In this document: one piece after another, positions 35,005 to 43,902 of the stretch | Position numbering within the stretch: position 1 is the stretch's first letter | Layout of the letters: the number at the start of each line of letters is the position of its first letter | DNA from: Thermobacillus sp. ZCTH02-B1 | GTDB taxonomy: Bacteria; Bacillota; Bacilli; Paenibacillales; Paenibacillaceae | NCBI RefSeq assembly: GCF_002159085.1 | Contig: NZ_LZRU01000019.1 | Location: 186,001-250,000 of the forward strand | DNA length: 64,000 bases | Direction of reading: 5' to 3' | Notes under the pieces: generated by a model | The model's input: only the letters and a program-made list of their open reading frames with translations | Told to the model about the DNA's origin: nothing | Database searches by the model: none | Made by a program: the position numbers and the translations under genes

Positions 35005-36459
35005 ATGGAGTGGACATCGATCGGCGTGCGGCCTTCGCTGGCCGAGAGGCTGCAGGCGGCGGGAATGGCCGGACCGGCGCCGGTGCAGGCGGAGGCGATT
35101 CCGGCGATGCTGGAGGGCCGGGACGTCTGCGTGCGGTCGCACACGGGCAGCGGCAAGACGCTGGCCTATTTGCTGCCGGCGATTCAGCGGATCGAGACGG
35201 ACCGGCCGGAGCTGCAGGTGCTCGTCATGACGCCGACGCAGGAACTGGCGATGCAGATCGTGCGCGAGGCGGAGCGGTTCGGCGGTCCGGAGGGCGTGCG
35301 CGTGCAGCAGTTGATCGGCGGAGCGTCGGTGACCCGCCAGATCGAAGGTTTGAAGCGAAAGAAGCCGCATCTTGCGGTCGGGACGCCGGGCCGGCTCGGT
35401 GAACTGCTCGCGATGAAGAAGCTCAAGTTGCGTGCGGTGAAGCTGCTCGTGCTGGACGAGGCCGACCAGATGTTCGCGCTCGGCTCGACGAAGGAGCTTG
35501 ACGCGGTGCTCGAAGCCGTGTCCGCCGAACGGCAGCTGGCGTTCTTCTCGGCGACGCTGCCGCCGGAGACGGTGGCGCTCGCAGAACGGCTGATGCGGGA
35601 TCCGGTGCGGATCGACCTGGCCGGAGACAGCCGGCTGCCCGCCTCGATCCGGCACTACGCGCTGCGCGAGGAGAGGCGGAAGTGGTTCGAAGCGACGAAG
35701 CGGCTGCTCCATGCGCTGCGCCCGTCGTCCGCCCTGATCTTCATCGACCGGACGGATCAGATCGCGCACTGGGAAGCGCGGCTGCGCTACGAGGGATTCG
35801 CGGCCGGCTCGCTGTACGGCGACGCGGACAAGCTGACGCGCTCGCAGACGCTCGAGCGGCTGCGGGACGGGAAGCTGAACGTCGTGGTGACGACCGACGT
35901 CGCGGCCCGGGGCATCGACATCCCGGATCTGGAACTGGTGGTCAGCCTCGGCGTGCCGGAAGATCCGGAGCGTTATGTTCACCGCGCCGGCCGGACAGGC
36001 CGGATGGGCCGCGAAGGGACGGTGGTCACGCTGGCCGGGCCCCGCGATGGGCAGCGGATCGGAAAGCTGTCGCGCAGGCTCGGCATCGTCATCGAGGAGC
36101 GCGAGCTGTACGCCGGGCAATTGGTCGATCCGGCCGAGCGGCGGAGAGGAACCCGTTCCGAGGCGGCATCCACCGCCGGGCGGCGAGGCCCGCGGTCCGG
36201 GGCGGCGGATGGTTCCGCCGGGAAGCGGAAGCAGGATGCGGAGGCAGCGGCGTCCGGATTGCGGGTTGCGAAGGCGGCCCCCGGGGCGGACGCGGACGGC
36301 ATGCGGACGACGCATCCGGCCCCGGCTGCGGGACCGGGTGAAGCGCGGACGACGGGCAAGAAGAAGCGGCGCGAGCGGGAGATCGACCGGAAGAACAAGG
36401 GAGCGCCGCGATGGCTGAAGGCGATATGGGAGCGCGAGGCCCGGTCACGGGAAGAATGA
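35005..36459 (+). CDS. DEAD-box RNA helicase
   Basis: ATP-dependent RNA helicase of 484 residues. Motifs in order: Q-motif region, I (SHTGSGKT), Ia (PTQELA), Ib (TPGRL), II (DEAD), III (SAT), V (TDVAARGIDIP), VI (HRAGRTGR). The ~110-residue C-terminus is basic and low-complexity, ending in KKKRREREIDRKNKGAPRWL, likely an RNA-binding tail. ATG 35005 is about 11 nt after GAGGGGG; a TTG at 34996 is the alternative. Confidence 0.9.
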   Translation: MEWTSIGVRPSLAERLQAAGMAGPAPVQAEAIPAMLEGRDVCVRSHTGSGKTLAYLLPAIQRIETDRPELQVLVMTPTQELAMQIVREAERFGGPEGVRVQQLIGGASVTRQIEGLKRKKPHLAVGTPGRLGELLAMKKLKLRAVKLLVLDEADQMFALGSTKELDAVLEAVSAERQLAFFSATLPPETVALAERLMRDPVRIDLAGDSRLPASIRHYALREERRKWFEATKRLLHALRPSSALIFIDRTDQIAHWEARLRYEGFAAGSLYGDADKLTRSQTLERLRDGKLNVVVTTDVAARGIDIPDLELVVSLGVPEDPERYVHRAGRTGRMGREGTVVTLAGPRDGQRIGKLSRRLGIVIEERELYAGQLVDPAERRRGTRSEAASTAGRRGPRSGAADGSAGKRKQDAEAAASGLRVAKAAPGADADGMRTTHPAPAAGPGEARTTGKKKRREREIDRKNKGAPRWLKAIWEREARSREE

Positions 36460-36500
36460 ATTTTTCTTCATTTTTCTCGGATGGCCGATCCCCCCTGAAA

Positions 36501-36572
36501 CGATCGAACGGTTCCGAATGATGTAGGCGTACGACACGGCGCGCCGGTCGATTGACCATCACCGTTCGATCG
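36501..36572 (+). repeat. Perfect 12-nt inverted repeat upstream of the SLH gene
   Basis: CGATCGAACGGT (36501-36512) and ACCGTTCGATCG (36561-36572), separated by 48 nt. The right arm ends one base before the region of the ribosome binding site (GAAGGAGG, 36573-36580). Either a large 5'-UTR stem or two half-sites of an operator. Confidence 0.7.
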
Positions 36573-36591
36573 GAAGGAGGATGTTTGAGCC

Positions 36592-37821
36592 ATGCGAAGC
36601 TCCGCATGGAGGAAAATCGCCATTTCGGCCCTGGCCATCCTGATGCTGTTCGGCGGCGCCGCCTCGGCCTTTGCGGACGGCAAGGGCAAAGGGCCCGCGA
36701 AGGGCGGCAAGGGCGAGGAAAGGCGCCATGAGGTCAAGAAACAGCCGGACCGCGTCGGCCCGAACGAAGTGGTCATCCGGCTGCAGTTCAAGGATGAGGA
36801 CGAGCTGAAGTGGGCGCTCATTCCGATCATGCGCCTCGCCTCGAAGGGCGTCTTCACCGGATATGAAGACGGCACGTTCAAGCCGCACCGGACGGTCACG
36901 CGCATCGAGGCTCTGACGGCCGCCGTCCGGCTGATGGGGCTGCGTGACCAAGCCGAGTCGGAAGAGGAAATGCGGACCCAATTGCAATTCAAGGACGCGG
37001 ACAAGCTTTATAAAAAGTATCCCTGGGCGGTCGGTTATGTGGCGGTCGCGGTGGAGAACGGCCTGTTCTCCGAAACGGAGGACAAGGTGCATCCCGACAA
37101 GCCGGCCGACCGGCTGTGGGCGACCATTCTGCTCGTGAAGGCGCTCGGTCTGGACAAGGAAGCCAAGGCGAAGCACAACACCTCGCTGCCGTTCCGCGAT
37201 GCGAAGAGCATTCCGGCCGGCTCGGTGGGCTACGTGGCCCTGGCCGTCGAGAAGGGGCTCATCACCGGCTATCAGGACGGCACGTTCCGTCCGAACCGTC
37301 CGGTGACGCGGGCGGAACTCGCGGCGCTGCTGGACCGCACCGACAGCCATCTGCCGGATAACCGGGACGATCGCACGGTGACGGGCGTGGTGAAGACGGT
37401 CACGTCCGGCACCATCGTCGTGACCCGTCCGGACAACACCGACGTCGTGCTGCCGATCGCCGCGAATGCGTTCATTTTCCGGAACGGGGCGAAGGCGGAC
37501 GTTTCCGCGCTGCGGCCGGGTGACCAGGTGTTCGTCCTGACCGCGGGCGGCGAGGCCGTCTTCATCGAAGTGACGAAGTCTGCGCCGCAATCGAACGCGT
37601 TCACGGACGCCGGCGTCGTGAATTCGGTCACCCTGAACGGACAGGGGCGCCTTGCGACGATCTCGCTGACGAAGCAGACCGACGGCGGCACGCTGGCCGT
37701 CATCTACAACGTGTCGCAGGACGTCCAGATCGTCGGAGACGCTTCGCTGCTCACCGTGGGCCGCTATGTCGAGGTGTCCGGTACGAATTCGACGGTGACG
37801 AAGATCGTGATCAAATCCTGA
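36592..37821 (+). CDS. S-layer homology (SLH) domain protein
   Basis: A 409-residue exported protein: signal peptide (~1-28, cleaved near ASAFA-DG), a Lys/Gly-rich linker, three SLH domains (~75-125; ~130-195; ~200-255, with GYEDGTFKPHRTVTR and GYQDGTFRPNRPVTRAE), and a C-terminal beta-rich domain (~265-409, VTGVVKTVTSGTIVVTRPDN and similar). SLH domains bind pyruvylated secondary wall polymer. GGAAGGAGG ribosome binding site with an unusually long 12-nt spacer. Confidence 0.9.
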   Translation: MRSSAWRKIAISALAILMLFGGAASAFADGKGKGPAKGGKGEERRHEVKKQPDRVGPNEVVIRLQFKDEDELKWALIPIMRLASKGVFTGYEDGTFKPHRTVTRIEALTAAVRLMGLRDQAESEEEMRTQLQFKDADKLYKKYPWAVGYVAVAVENGLFSETEDKVHPDKPADRLWATILLVKALGLDKEAKAKHNTSLPFRDAKSIPAGSVGYVALAVEKGLITGYQDGTFRPNRPVTRAELAALLDRTDSHLPDNRDDRTVTGVVKTVTSGTIVVTRPDNTDVVLPIAANAFIFRNGAKADVSALRPGDQVFVLTAGGEAVFIEVTKSAPQSNAFTDAGVVNSVTLNGQGRLATISLTKQTDGGTLAVIYNVSQDVQIVGDASLLTVGRYVEVSGTNSTVTKIVIKS

Positions 37822-37849
37822 GGCCGCATCCGTGCCGAACGGATGCAGG

Positions 37850-37902
37850 AGGGCCGACCGTCTGCCGTCCGCTTGCCGCGGACGGGACGGAGCGGCCCTT
37901 CT
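37850..37902 (+). terminator. Probable terminator after the SLH gene
   Basis: Long GC-rich hairpin AGGGCCG...CGGCCCTT, with nested CCGTC/GACGG and CGTCCG/CGGACG pairs, preceded by a smaller GCATCCG/CGGATGC hairpin (37826-37846). The T run is short. Confidence 0.6.
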
Positions 37903-37942
37903 CGCGTTTGGCGGGCTGTCCCTGCCATTCGGCACCGTCTTT

Positions 37943-37972
37943 TTGAACCGGCTGTCCCAGGTCCGGTATAAT
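37943..37972 (+). promoter_or_regulatory. Promoter of ecsAB
   Basis: TTGAAC (37943-37948), 18-bp spacer, TATAAT (37967-37972), 24 bp before the ATG. Confidence 0.8.
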
Positions 37973-37995
37973 GGGAAGACAAGGCAGGTGATCCG

Positions 37996-38751
37996 ATGGA
38001 GCCGATCGTCGAGGTGAGGGATCTGTCGGGCGGATACAGCCCGCGGCGGCCCGTGCTGCGCGACCTGACCTTCGCGGTCGCGCCGGGCGAGATGGTCGGG
38101 CTGATCGGGCTGAACGGCGCCGGCAAGAGCACGACGATCCGTCATCTGCTCGGACTGATGAAGCCGTTCAGCGGCACGGTCCGGATCGGCGGCGTCACGC
38201 TGGAGGAGGATCCGGAGCGGTATCGCCGGTCATTCGCCTATGTGCCGGAGACGCCGATTCTTTTTGACGAGCTGACGGTGCAGGAGCATCTGCGCCTGAC
38301 GGCGATGGCATACGGAATCGACGAATCGCGGTATGCCGAGCGATCGGAGCGGCTGCTTGGCGAATTCCGGATGGCGGACAAACGGTCCGCGTTTGCGGCG
38401 CATCTGTCCAAGGGCATGAAGCAGAAAGTGATGATCATGAACGCGCTGCTCGCGTCGCCGCCGCTCTATGTGATCGACGAGCCGTTCCTCGGGCTTGATC
38501 CGCTGGCCGTGCGGTCACTGCTCGAACGGCTGGACGAGGAGAAACGTTCCGGTTCGGCCATTCTCGTGAGCTCCCACATCCTCTCGATGCTCGAGGGCTA
38601 TTGCGACCGCTATCTGCTGCTGCACGACGGCCGGCTGATCGTTTCGGGCACGCTTGACGCCTTGCGGGAGGCGGCCGGCATGCCCGGCGCTTCGCTCGAG
38701 CGGCTGTTCTTCCGCTTCATCGCCCCGGAAAGGGATGCCTATGGAACATGA
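37996..38751 (+). CDS. ecsA: ABC transporter ATP-binding protein EcsA
   Basis: A 251-residue ATPase with Walker A GLNGAGKST (~42-50), signature LSKGMKQK, Walker B PPLYVIDEP and H-loop SSH. Together with EcsB it forms the Ecs exporter, which in Bacillus affects secretion, regulated proteolysis and competence. Overlaps ecsB by 11 nt. No ecsC follows. Confidence 0.9.
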   Translation: MEPIVEVRDLSGGYSPRRPVLRDLTFAVAPGEMVGLIGLNGAGKSTTIRHLLGLMKPFSGTVRIGGVTLEEDPERYRRSFAYVPETPILFDELTVQEHLRLTAMAYGIDESRYAERSERLLGEFRMADKRSAFAAHLSKGMKQKVMIMNALLASPPLYVIDEPFLGLDPLAVRSLLERLDEEKRSGSAILVSSHILSMLEGYCDRYLLLHDGRLIVSGTLDALREAAGMPGASLERLFFRFIAPERDAYGT

Positions 38752-39982
38752 TCTGGAAGCGTTGCGCCGGGCGCGGGCGGAAGACTGGCGCAAGGCCGTG
38801 GCCCCGTATGTCCGCGACATGGCGCGGAGCGGGTTTCCCTCGTTTGTCGTGTTGGCTGTGCTCGTGGCGCTGAGCAGCTATACGGCGTTTCTGGAGGAAG
38901 TGCCGCCGGATTTTCCGACGGCCGCCGTCGGGACCGCGCTGATGGCGCTGCTGCTGGTGCGGTCGCCGCTGCGCACGTACCTGCGGCCGGCCGACGCCGT
39001 CTTCCTGATGCCGCGCGAGCACGAGATGCGGCGGTACATGAAGGCCGCGTGGCGCAACGGGTATGTTGCCGGCAGCGCGCTGCTGCTCGCCGCCTGGCTG
39101 CTCTTCGCGCCGCTCTACGGGAAGAGCGGTGCGCCGACGGGGGCGGCCGCGCTTATCCCGGTTCTGCTTGCCTTGAAGGCGCTGGAAGACGCCGGCGCAT
39201 GGCAGGAGCGCCGCATGGCCCGCGGATATGCGCGGCTGCTGTGCCGGCTGCTCCGCGCCGCGCTGACGGTGGCGGCGGTCTACGCGCTGCTTGTGCAGCC
39301 GCTGCTCGCCGCGCTCGGCTTCGCGGCTGCCGCCGCCGCGCTTCAGGCCGCCGTCTGCCGCCTGCCGGTCCGGCACCGGTTCCCCTGGCAGCGGCTGTTC
39401 GACGAGGAGGCGGAGACGCGGCGGCGGTACGAGCGGTTCTTCCGCTCCTTCACCGATATTCCGGCGGAGGGCGCGGCGCCGGCCCGGCGGCCGTACCTGG
39501 CCTGGATCGCCGGTTATATCGGACACGGCCGGGACCATACATATTTGCTGCTCTATACGCTGACGCTTGTCCGCACCGATCTCGGCGGCATGCTGATCCG
39601 GTTGACCGCCGTCGGCGGGCTGGCCGGCGCGGTCGTCGGGAAGGCCGGCGTCCTGGCGGGCTGGGCGGGGGCGATGATCGCCTGGCTGTTCGCGCTGGCG
39701 GCCGGGGTGCAGGCCGGCACGGTGCGCGATGCGCACCGGCACACGGTATGGCGGCATCTGTACCCGCTGCCCGAGGCCGGGCGCCGGCGCGCCGCCTTGC
39801 GCGTCGCCACGGTCGCGCACTTCGCCTGCGCCGCGCCGCTCGGCCTCGCCGCCGGGCTGCCCGCGGCGTTCGCCGGCCACTGGGTGCCGGCGGCTGCCGC
39901 GCTTGCCGGCTGCCTGACGCTCGTGCCGGCGATGGCGCTCCGCCTGCGCCGGAGCCTGGCGCGCGAGACGACGGGGGACTAG
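38741..39982 (+). CDS. ecsB: ABC transporter permease EcsB
   Basis: A 413-residue membrane protein with about 8-10 helices in pairs, matching the EcsB family in length, order and the N-terminal ARAEDWRKAVAPYVRDMARSGFPSF segment. Rich in Ala/Leu/Arg. ATG 38741 lies 7 nt after GGAAAGG within the end of ecsA. Followed by a palindrome-rich intergenic region. Confidence 0.85.
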   Translation: MEHDLEALRRARAEDWRKAVAPYVRDMARSGFPSFVVLAVLVALSSYTAFLEEVPPDFPTAAVGTALMALLLVRSPLRTYLRPADAVFLMPREHEMRRYMKAAWRNGYVAGSALLLAAWLLFAPLYGKSGAPTGAAALIPVLLALKALEDAGAWQERRMARGYARLLCRLLRAALTVAAVYALLVQPLLAALGFAAAAAALQAAVCRLPVRHRFPWQRLFDEEAETRRRYERFFRSFTDIPAEGAAPARRPYLAWIAGYIGHGRDHTYLLLYTLTLVRTDLGGMLIRLTAVGGLAGAVVGKAGVLAGWAGAMIAWLFALAAGVQAGTVRDAHRHTVWRHLYPLPEAGRRRAALRVATVAHFACAAPLGLAAGLPAAFAGHWVPAAAALAGCLTLVPAMALRLRRSLARETTGD

Positions 39983-40312
39983 GCCGCGCGGCCGGCGTGT
40001 GCGCCGTCGTCGTTCCGGCGGCGCGTGCAACGGTGCGGCGTACCGTTGGCGGGATGGTTGGCGCGTCCGGGCGTGCAGTAGCGGTACGAAGTACCGTTCA
40101 TGGCGCCGCTGACCGACGGTTGCGCCGGCGATGCGCGGCCCATAACGGCACCTGGTGCCGTTAACGGGCCCGGCGACGGGGGGATTCGGGCAAAGAACGG
40201 CATGGGGTGCCGTTCATCCGCCGCTGCCAAGCCCGTAGCGGCCCTATCAGCCAATAACCGGCCATACCGGCCACCATACCCAATATACCTGCAACGAAAG
40301 GGAGGCGTTCCC
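39983..40312. other. Gene-free stretch between ecsB and the M29 aminopeptidase gene
   Basis: 330 bases holding the four palindromes above. No convincing ORF with a ribosome binding site. No clear -35/-10 pair could be fixed; the only AT-richer part is 40250-40300 (CAATATACCT), which may carry the promoter of the aminopeptidase gene. Confidence 0.6.
40029..40214. repeat. Array of four 19-nt palindromes
   Basis: AACGGTGCGGCGTACCGTT (40029-40047), AGCGGTACGAAGTACCGTT (40080-40098), AACGGCACCTGGTGCCGTT (40144-40162) and AACGGCATGGGGTGCCGTT (40196-40214). All fit AACGGYRYNNGRTRCCGTT with one or two deviations, at start-to-start distances of 51, 64 and 52 bp. Each would form a 7-8 bp hairpin with a 3-4-nt loop, or a dyad operator. 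The second and fourth share further flanking sequence (CAT..CGCCGCTG). Confidence 0.8.
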
Positions 40313-41380
40313 ATGCGTGATCCGCGAGTGGAACAGTTGGCGAAGGTGCTCGTCGGCCATTCGATCAAGGCGAAGCCCGGCGAGCGGGTGCTCATCATCG
40401 GCAACGCCGAGACGGCGCCGCTGATCAAGGAGACGTTCCGCGAGGTGCTGCGGGCGGGCGCCCATCCGATCCTGCAGGTCGGACTGGCGGAACTCGACAA
40501 AATCTTCTTCGACGAGGCGAACGACGAGCAGCTTCGGGACATCGAAGTGATGGAGTGGCTGTATCACAAGGCGGACGCCGTCATCCGCATTCTCGGCGGC
40601 GCCAACAACAAGGAGCTGACCGGCGTCGATCCGAAGCGGCTCACCGAACGACGCCGCGCGACGGCAAAGCTGTCCGAGTACCTGATGAAGGGCGGCGCGC
40701 GCTGGGTGCTGACGCTGTTCCCGACGCAGGCGCAGGCGCAGGACGCCGAAATGTCGCTCGAGGAATACGAGGACTTCGTCTTCTCGGCGACGAACGTCGA
40801 CTACGCGGAAATGGAGCGGTCCATGAAAGTCGTTGCCGAGCGGTTCGACCGCGCGAGCAAGGTGCGCATCGTCGGGAAGGAGACGGACCTGACCGTCGAC
40901 ATCGCAGGCCGCAAGGGCGTCATCTGCGCCGGAGAGCACAACGTGCCGGACGGCGAAATCTTCTACTCGCCGAACCATCTGCTCACCGAAGGCCGCATTT
41001 ATTACGACTGGCCGACCGTCTACAACGGCCGCGAGATCAGCGGCATCCGGCTCGTGTTCGAAAAGGGCAGGGTCGTCCAGGCGTCCGCCGAGAAGGGCGA
41101 GGACGCGCTGCTCGCCGCCCTTGACACGGACGAGGGGGCGCGCTATCTCGGCGAACTCGGCATCGGCATGAACTTCGGCATCACGCGTCCGACGAAGGAT
41201 ATTCTGTTCGACGAGAAAATCGGCGGCTCCGTCCACCTCGCGCTCGGCCGCGCCTATGAGGAGGCGGGCGGCGGCAACGAGTCCGCGATCCACTGGGACA
41301 TGGTGAAGAACCTGAAGGACGGCGGCGAGATCTACCTCGACGGCGAACTGGTGCAGAAGGACGGCAAATGGCTCTTCTGA
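40313..41380 (+). CDS. M29-family metallo-aminopeptidase
   Basis: A 355-residue peptidase related to thermophilic aminopeptidase T/AmpS, a broad-specificity exopeptidase using two metal ions. Candidate ligands lie in AGEHNVPDGEIFYSPN, EKGEDALLAALDTDEGARYLGELGIG and HLALGRAYEEAGGGNESAIHWDMV. It is shorter than the usual ~410 residues but still holds the N-terminal domain and all C-terminal metal segments. AAAGGGAGG precedes the ATG. Confidence 0.85.
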   Translation: MRDPRVEQLAKVLVGHSIKAKPGERVLIIGNAETAPLIKETFREVLRAGAHPILQVGLAELDKIFFDEANDEQLRDIEVMEWLYHKADAVIRILGGANNKELTGVDPKRLTERRRATAKLSEYLMKGGARWVLTLFPTQAQAQDAEMSLEEYEDFVFSATNVDYAEMERSMKVVAERFDRASKVRIVGKETDLTVDIAGRKGVICAGEHNVPDGEIFYSPNHLLTEGRIYYDWPTVYNGREISGIRLVFEKGRVVQASAEKGEDALLAALDTDEGARYLGELGIGMNFGITRPTKDILFDEKIGGSVHLALGRAYEEAGGGNESAIHWDMVKNLKDGGEIYLDGELVQKDGKWLF

Positions 41381-41464
41381 CCGCCGTGCGGGCGGGGGAC
41401 AAAAGAAAACCGCGCAGGCAACGGTCAACGGCAACCACGGGAAGAACGCCGGGAACCGGAAAAC

Positions 41465-41534
41465 AAAACCCGCAGCGAGCGAAGCGCCTTTACGGGCTGA
41501 CATCCCGCGAATGCGCTCCGCCCTGCGGGTTTTT
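41465..41534. terminator. Bidirectional terminator
   Basis: AAAACCCGCAG (41465-41475) pairs with CTGCGGGTTTT (41523-41533) across a structured 47-nt loop; T run on both strands, between two convergent genes. Confidence 0.75.
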
Positions 41535-41557
41535 CGGTCTTCCGGTTATGGCAGGTT

Positions 41558-42871
41558 TCACGCCCGGCCTTCCTTCACGTCGAGCACGGCCTTGTGGATC
41601 GAGTCGAACAGCTCCTCCAGATGTTCCTCCTCGATGCACGAGAACGCGACGCGCAGATCCGTCTCGCCGAGCGCGATCGTGCCGACGCCGTAGGCATCGA
41701 GCAGCCGCTTCCGCACCTGTTCGGCGGAGACGCCGTTCAGCTTCAGGCACATGAAATAGCCGGAATTGAACGGGTAATATTCCCACGCGCCCGCGTACCG
41801 GCCGCTGTCGAGCAGCTCCTTCACGCGGTTCGCGCGCCGCTTCATGATGTTGAACTTTTCGAGCCTCTGCCCGTCGAATTCCGGAGATTGCAGGGCGCGC
41901 AGCACGAACGTCTGCGACGGATGCGGGCCGCTCGAGATCGTGGCGCGGATGATGCCGAGCGTCTTTTGCTCGAGCGCGGCGAGCAGCTCTTCGGACTCCG
42001 ACGCGTACGTGATGAAGCCGACGCGGAAGCCCCAGACGTACTCCTCCTTCGTGGCGCCGTCGATCTTGACGGGAAGGACGCGCGGATGCAGGCCGGCCAG
42101 CTTGCCGAACAGCGACTCGCGCAGCGAGTCCTCGAAGAACAGCGCGAAATAGGCGTCGTCCGTCACGGCCACGACGTTCACGCCGGCCTCGGCCGCTTCC
42201 CGGATCGCGGCGACGATCTCGTCGCCTTCCGCGTTGCCCGGCGTGTAGCCGGTCGGATTGTTCGGGAAGTTCAGGATGACGATCGCCTTGCCGCTCCGGT
42301 CTTTGCGGGACAGGATCGCGTCGCGCAGCCCGGCGCTGTTGAACCGGTTCCGCGCGTCATACAGCGGATATTGCACAATCTCCGCGCCGCGGCGGACGCC
42401 GAAGGTCAGCTCGTAGTTCTCCCAGTTCTTGTCGGGCAGAATCACCGCGTCGCCGGGGTCCGCGAACAGGTCGGCGACGATGCTGAGGCCGTGCGTGAGC
42501 GCGTTCGTCGCGATCGGCAGGCCGAACGATTTGCCCCGAAGCGACGGGTTGTCCTTCAGCATCTTCTCGCGCCACGCCTTGCGCAGCTCGGGCTTGCCGG
42601 CCGGCGGGGCGTAGTCGTACAGGTCCTTCGGGTCGTATTCGGACAGCGTCCGCTGGATGACTTCGAGATGCATCGGCTGGCCGTTCTCGAGGGCGATGCC
42701 GATCGTCGCGTTGAAGCGTTTCGCCTTCGCGCGCGCTTCGGCCGACTGGCTCAGGATCCCCACCTTCGGAAAATAGATCGCCCGACCCAAATCGGACAGC
42801 ATGGCGTAGACGTGGGGGTTCTCGCGTTCAATCGTCTCGTTCAGTTGTCTGGCCAACGGATGAATCGTCAA
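41558..42871 (-). CDS. Class I/II PLP aminotransferase
   Basis: A 437-residue fold-type I aminotransferase. PLP lysine in GATKEEYVWGFRVGFI; FPNNPTGYTPG and VTDDAYFALFF are the usual substrate and cofactor motifs. Resembles the group of long aminotransferases annotated in Bacilli as aspartate- or aromatic-type; substrate not deducible. TTG 42871 is chosen (MTIHPLARQL) because GAGGAA sits just upstream; the frame remains open 19 codons further. Divergent from an AraC regulator. Confidence 0.8.
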   Translation of the reverse strand: MTIHPLARQLNETIERENPHVYAMLSDLGRAIYFPKVGILSQSAEARAKAKRFNATIGIALENGQPMHLEVIQRTLSEYDPKDLYDYAPPAGKPELRKAWREKMLKDNPSLRGKSFGLPIATNALTHGLSIVADLFADPGDAVILPDKNWENYELTFGVRRGAEIVQYPLYDARNRFNSAGLRDAILSRKDRSGKAIVILNFPNNPTGYTPGNAEGDEIVAAIREAAEAGVNVVAVTDDAYFALFFEDSLRESLFGKLAGLHPRVLPVKIDGATKEEYVWGFRVGFITYASESEELLAALEQKTLGIIRATISSGPHPSQTFVLRALQSPEFDGQRLEKFNIMKRRANRVKELLDSGRYAGAWEYYPFNSGYFMCLKLNGVSAEQVRKRLLDAYGVGTIALGETDLRVAFSCIEEEHLEELFDSIHKAVLDVKEGRA

Positions 42872-42937
42872 TCGTTCCTCGCATCCTTTCCGTATAAGCT
42901 CATGTCCGGGCAGCCGGACGTCGTCCATTGCCCGAAT

Positions 42938-42946
42938 ATTATATCA
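42938..42946 (-). promoter_or_regulatory. Extended -10 promoter of the aminotransferase gene
   Basis: TGATATAAT on the minus strand (TGN plus TATAAT) about 67 bp before the TTG start; the -35 is poor, as usual for extended -10 promoters. Confidence 0.55.
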
Positions 42947-43010
42947 TCACGGGTTCACCATTGCCATGACAAACGTACTTGTGGCCGCGTGCCGCGCGCA
43001 CCGGTCCGTG

Positions 43011-43040
43011 TTGCGCGATTTTTCGGCACTGATGTATGAT
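43011..43040 (+). promoter_or_regulatory. Promoter of the AraC regulator gene
   Basis: TTGCGC (43011-43016), 18-bp spacer, TATGAT (43035-43040). Confidence 0.55.
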
Positions 43041-43077
43041 GGGGGCAGAACGCTGCGGACATGAAGGAGGTGGCGAC

Positions 43078-43863
43078 ATGCTGAAACTGTCACCGAATTC
43101 GCTTGTGCTGCTGCCGTGGGTGGCCAAAATCAGCTGCGAACCCAACTGGCGCTGGGCGAAAAGGGAAAAGCCGCTGCCCAACTACGATCTGTTCTACGTC
43201 TGGAGCGGACAGGGATGGCTGGAGCTTCACGACAAGACGTACGAGATCGGCCCGGGAAGCTGCTTCCTGTTCCGTCCGGGCGACCACCCGACCGCGACGC
43301 ACAATCCGCAGAAACCGCTCACCCTGACCTACATCCACTTCGACGTGACGGAACCGGTCGAACTCATCCCGAAATCGTACCGGGTGATCCGGGAGACGGT
43401 CGAATTCGAGCATCTGCTGTCCCGGTACGTGCGCAGGTTTCTGTTCAAAACCTACGCGTACGAGGAAGAAGCGAGACTCCTCCTCAAGCTGCTGCTCATC
43501 CATTTGCTGCGCGAGGACTACGGCCAGCCGCAGGAGAAAAAGACGAGCAACCACCTGACCGAGACGATCCACGAGATCGCGAACTATATCCGCCAGCATC
43601 CGGGCATGCAGCACCGCGTCGAGGATCTGGCACGCCGCGCCAACCTGTCGCCGCGTTATTTCTCGATCAAGTTCAAGGAACTGATCGGCATGTCGGTGCA
43701 GCAATACCTGATCCGATCCCGGATCGAACGCGCGCAGCATCTCCTGATGCACACCGGGATGAACGTGACGGAAGTGGCGGACGCCCTCGGATATCGGGAC
43801 ATCTTTTTCTTCAGCCGCCAGTTCAAACAATATACGGGCAAGAGCCCGTCCGAAGTGCGATAG
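43078..43863 (+). CDS. AraC-family transcriptional regulator (cupin sensor)
   Basis: A 261-residue regulator: N-terminal cupin (~20-110, with LFYVWSGQGWLELHDKTYEIGPGSCFLFRPGDHP), C-terminal double HTH (~160-261, IANYIRQHPGMQHRVEDLARRANLS ... VADALGYRDIFFFSRQFKQYTGKSPSEVR). Such proteins usually sense sugars and activate neighbouring catabolic genes, but no sugar genes adjoin. Strong AAGGAGG. Divergent aminotransferase gene is a possible target. Confidence 0.87.
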   Translation: MLKLSPNSLVLLPWVAKISCEPNWRWAKREKPLPNYDLFYVWSGQGWLELHDKTYEIGPGSCFLFRPGDHPTATHNPQKPLTLTYIHFDVTEPVELIPKSYRVIRETVEFEHLLSRYVRRFLFKTYAYEEEARLLLKLLLIHLLREDYGQPQEKKTSNHLTETIHEIANYIRQHPGMQHRVEDLARRANLSPRYFSIKFKELIGMSVQQYLIRSRIERAQHLLMHTGMNVTEVADALGYRDIFFFSRQFKQYTGKSPSEVR

Positions 43864-43866
43864 GGC

Positions 43867-43902
43867 GAAGCCGTCCGCCGGACGGTCCGGCGGGCGGCTT
43901 CA
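43867..43902. terminator. Hairpin between convergent genes
   Basis: GAAGCCGTCCGCCGG / CCGGCGGGCGGCTTC, 15-bp near-perfect stem (one G.T) with a short loop. No T tract on the plus strand; the right arm overlaps the 3' end of the next gene. Confidence 0.55.
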
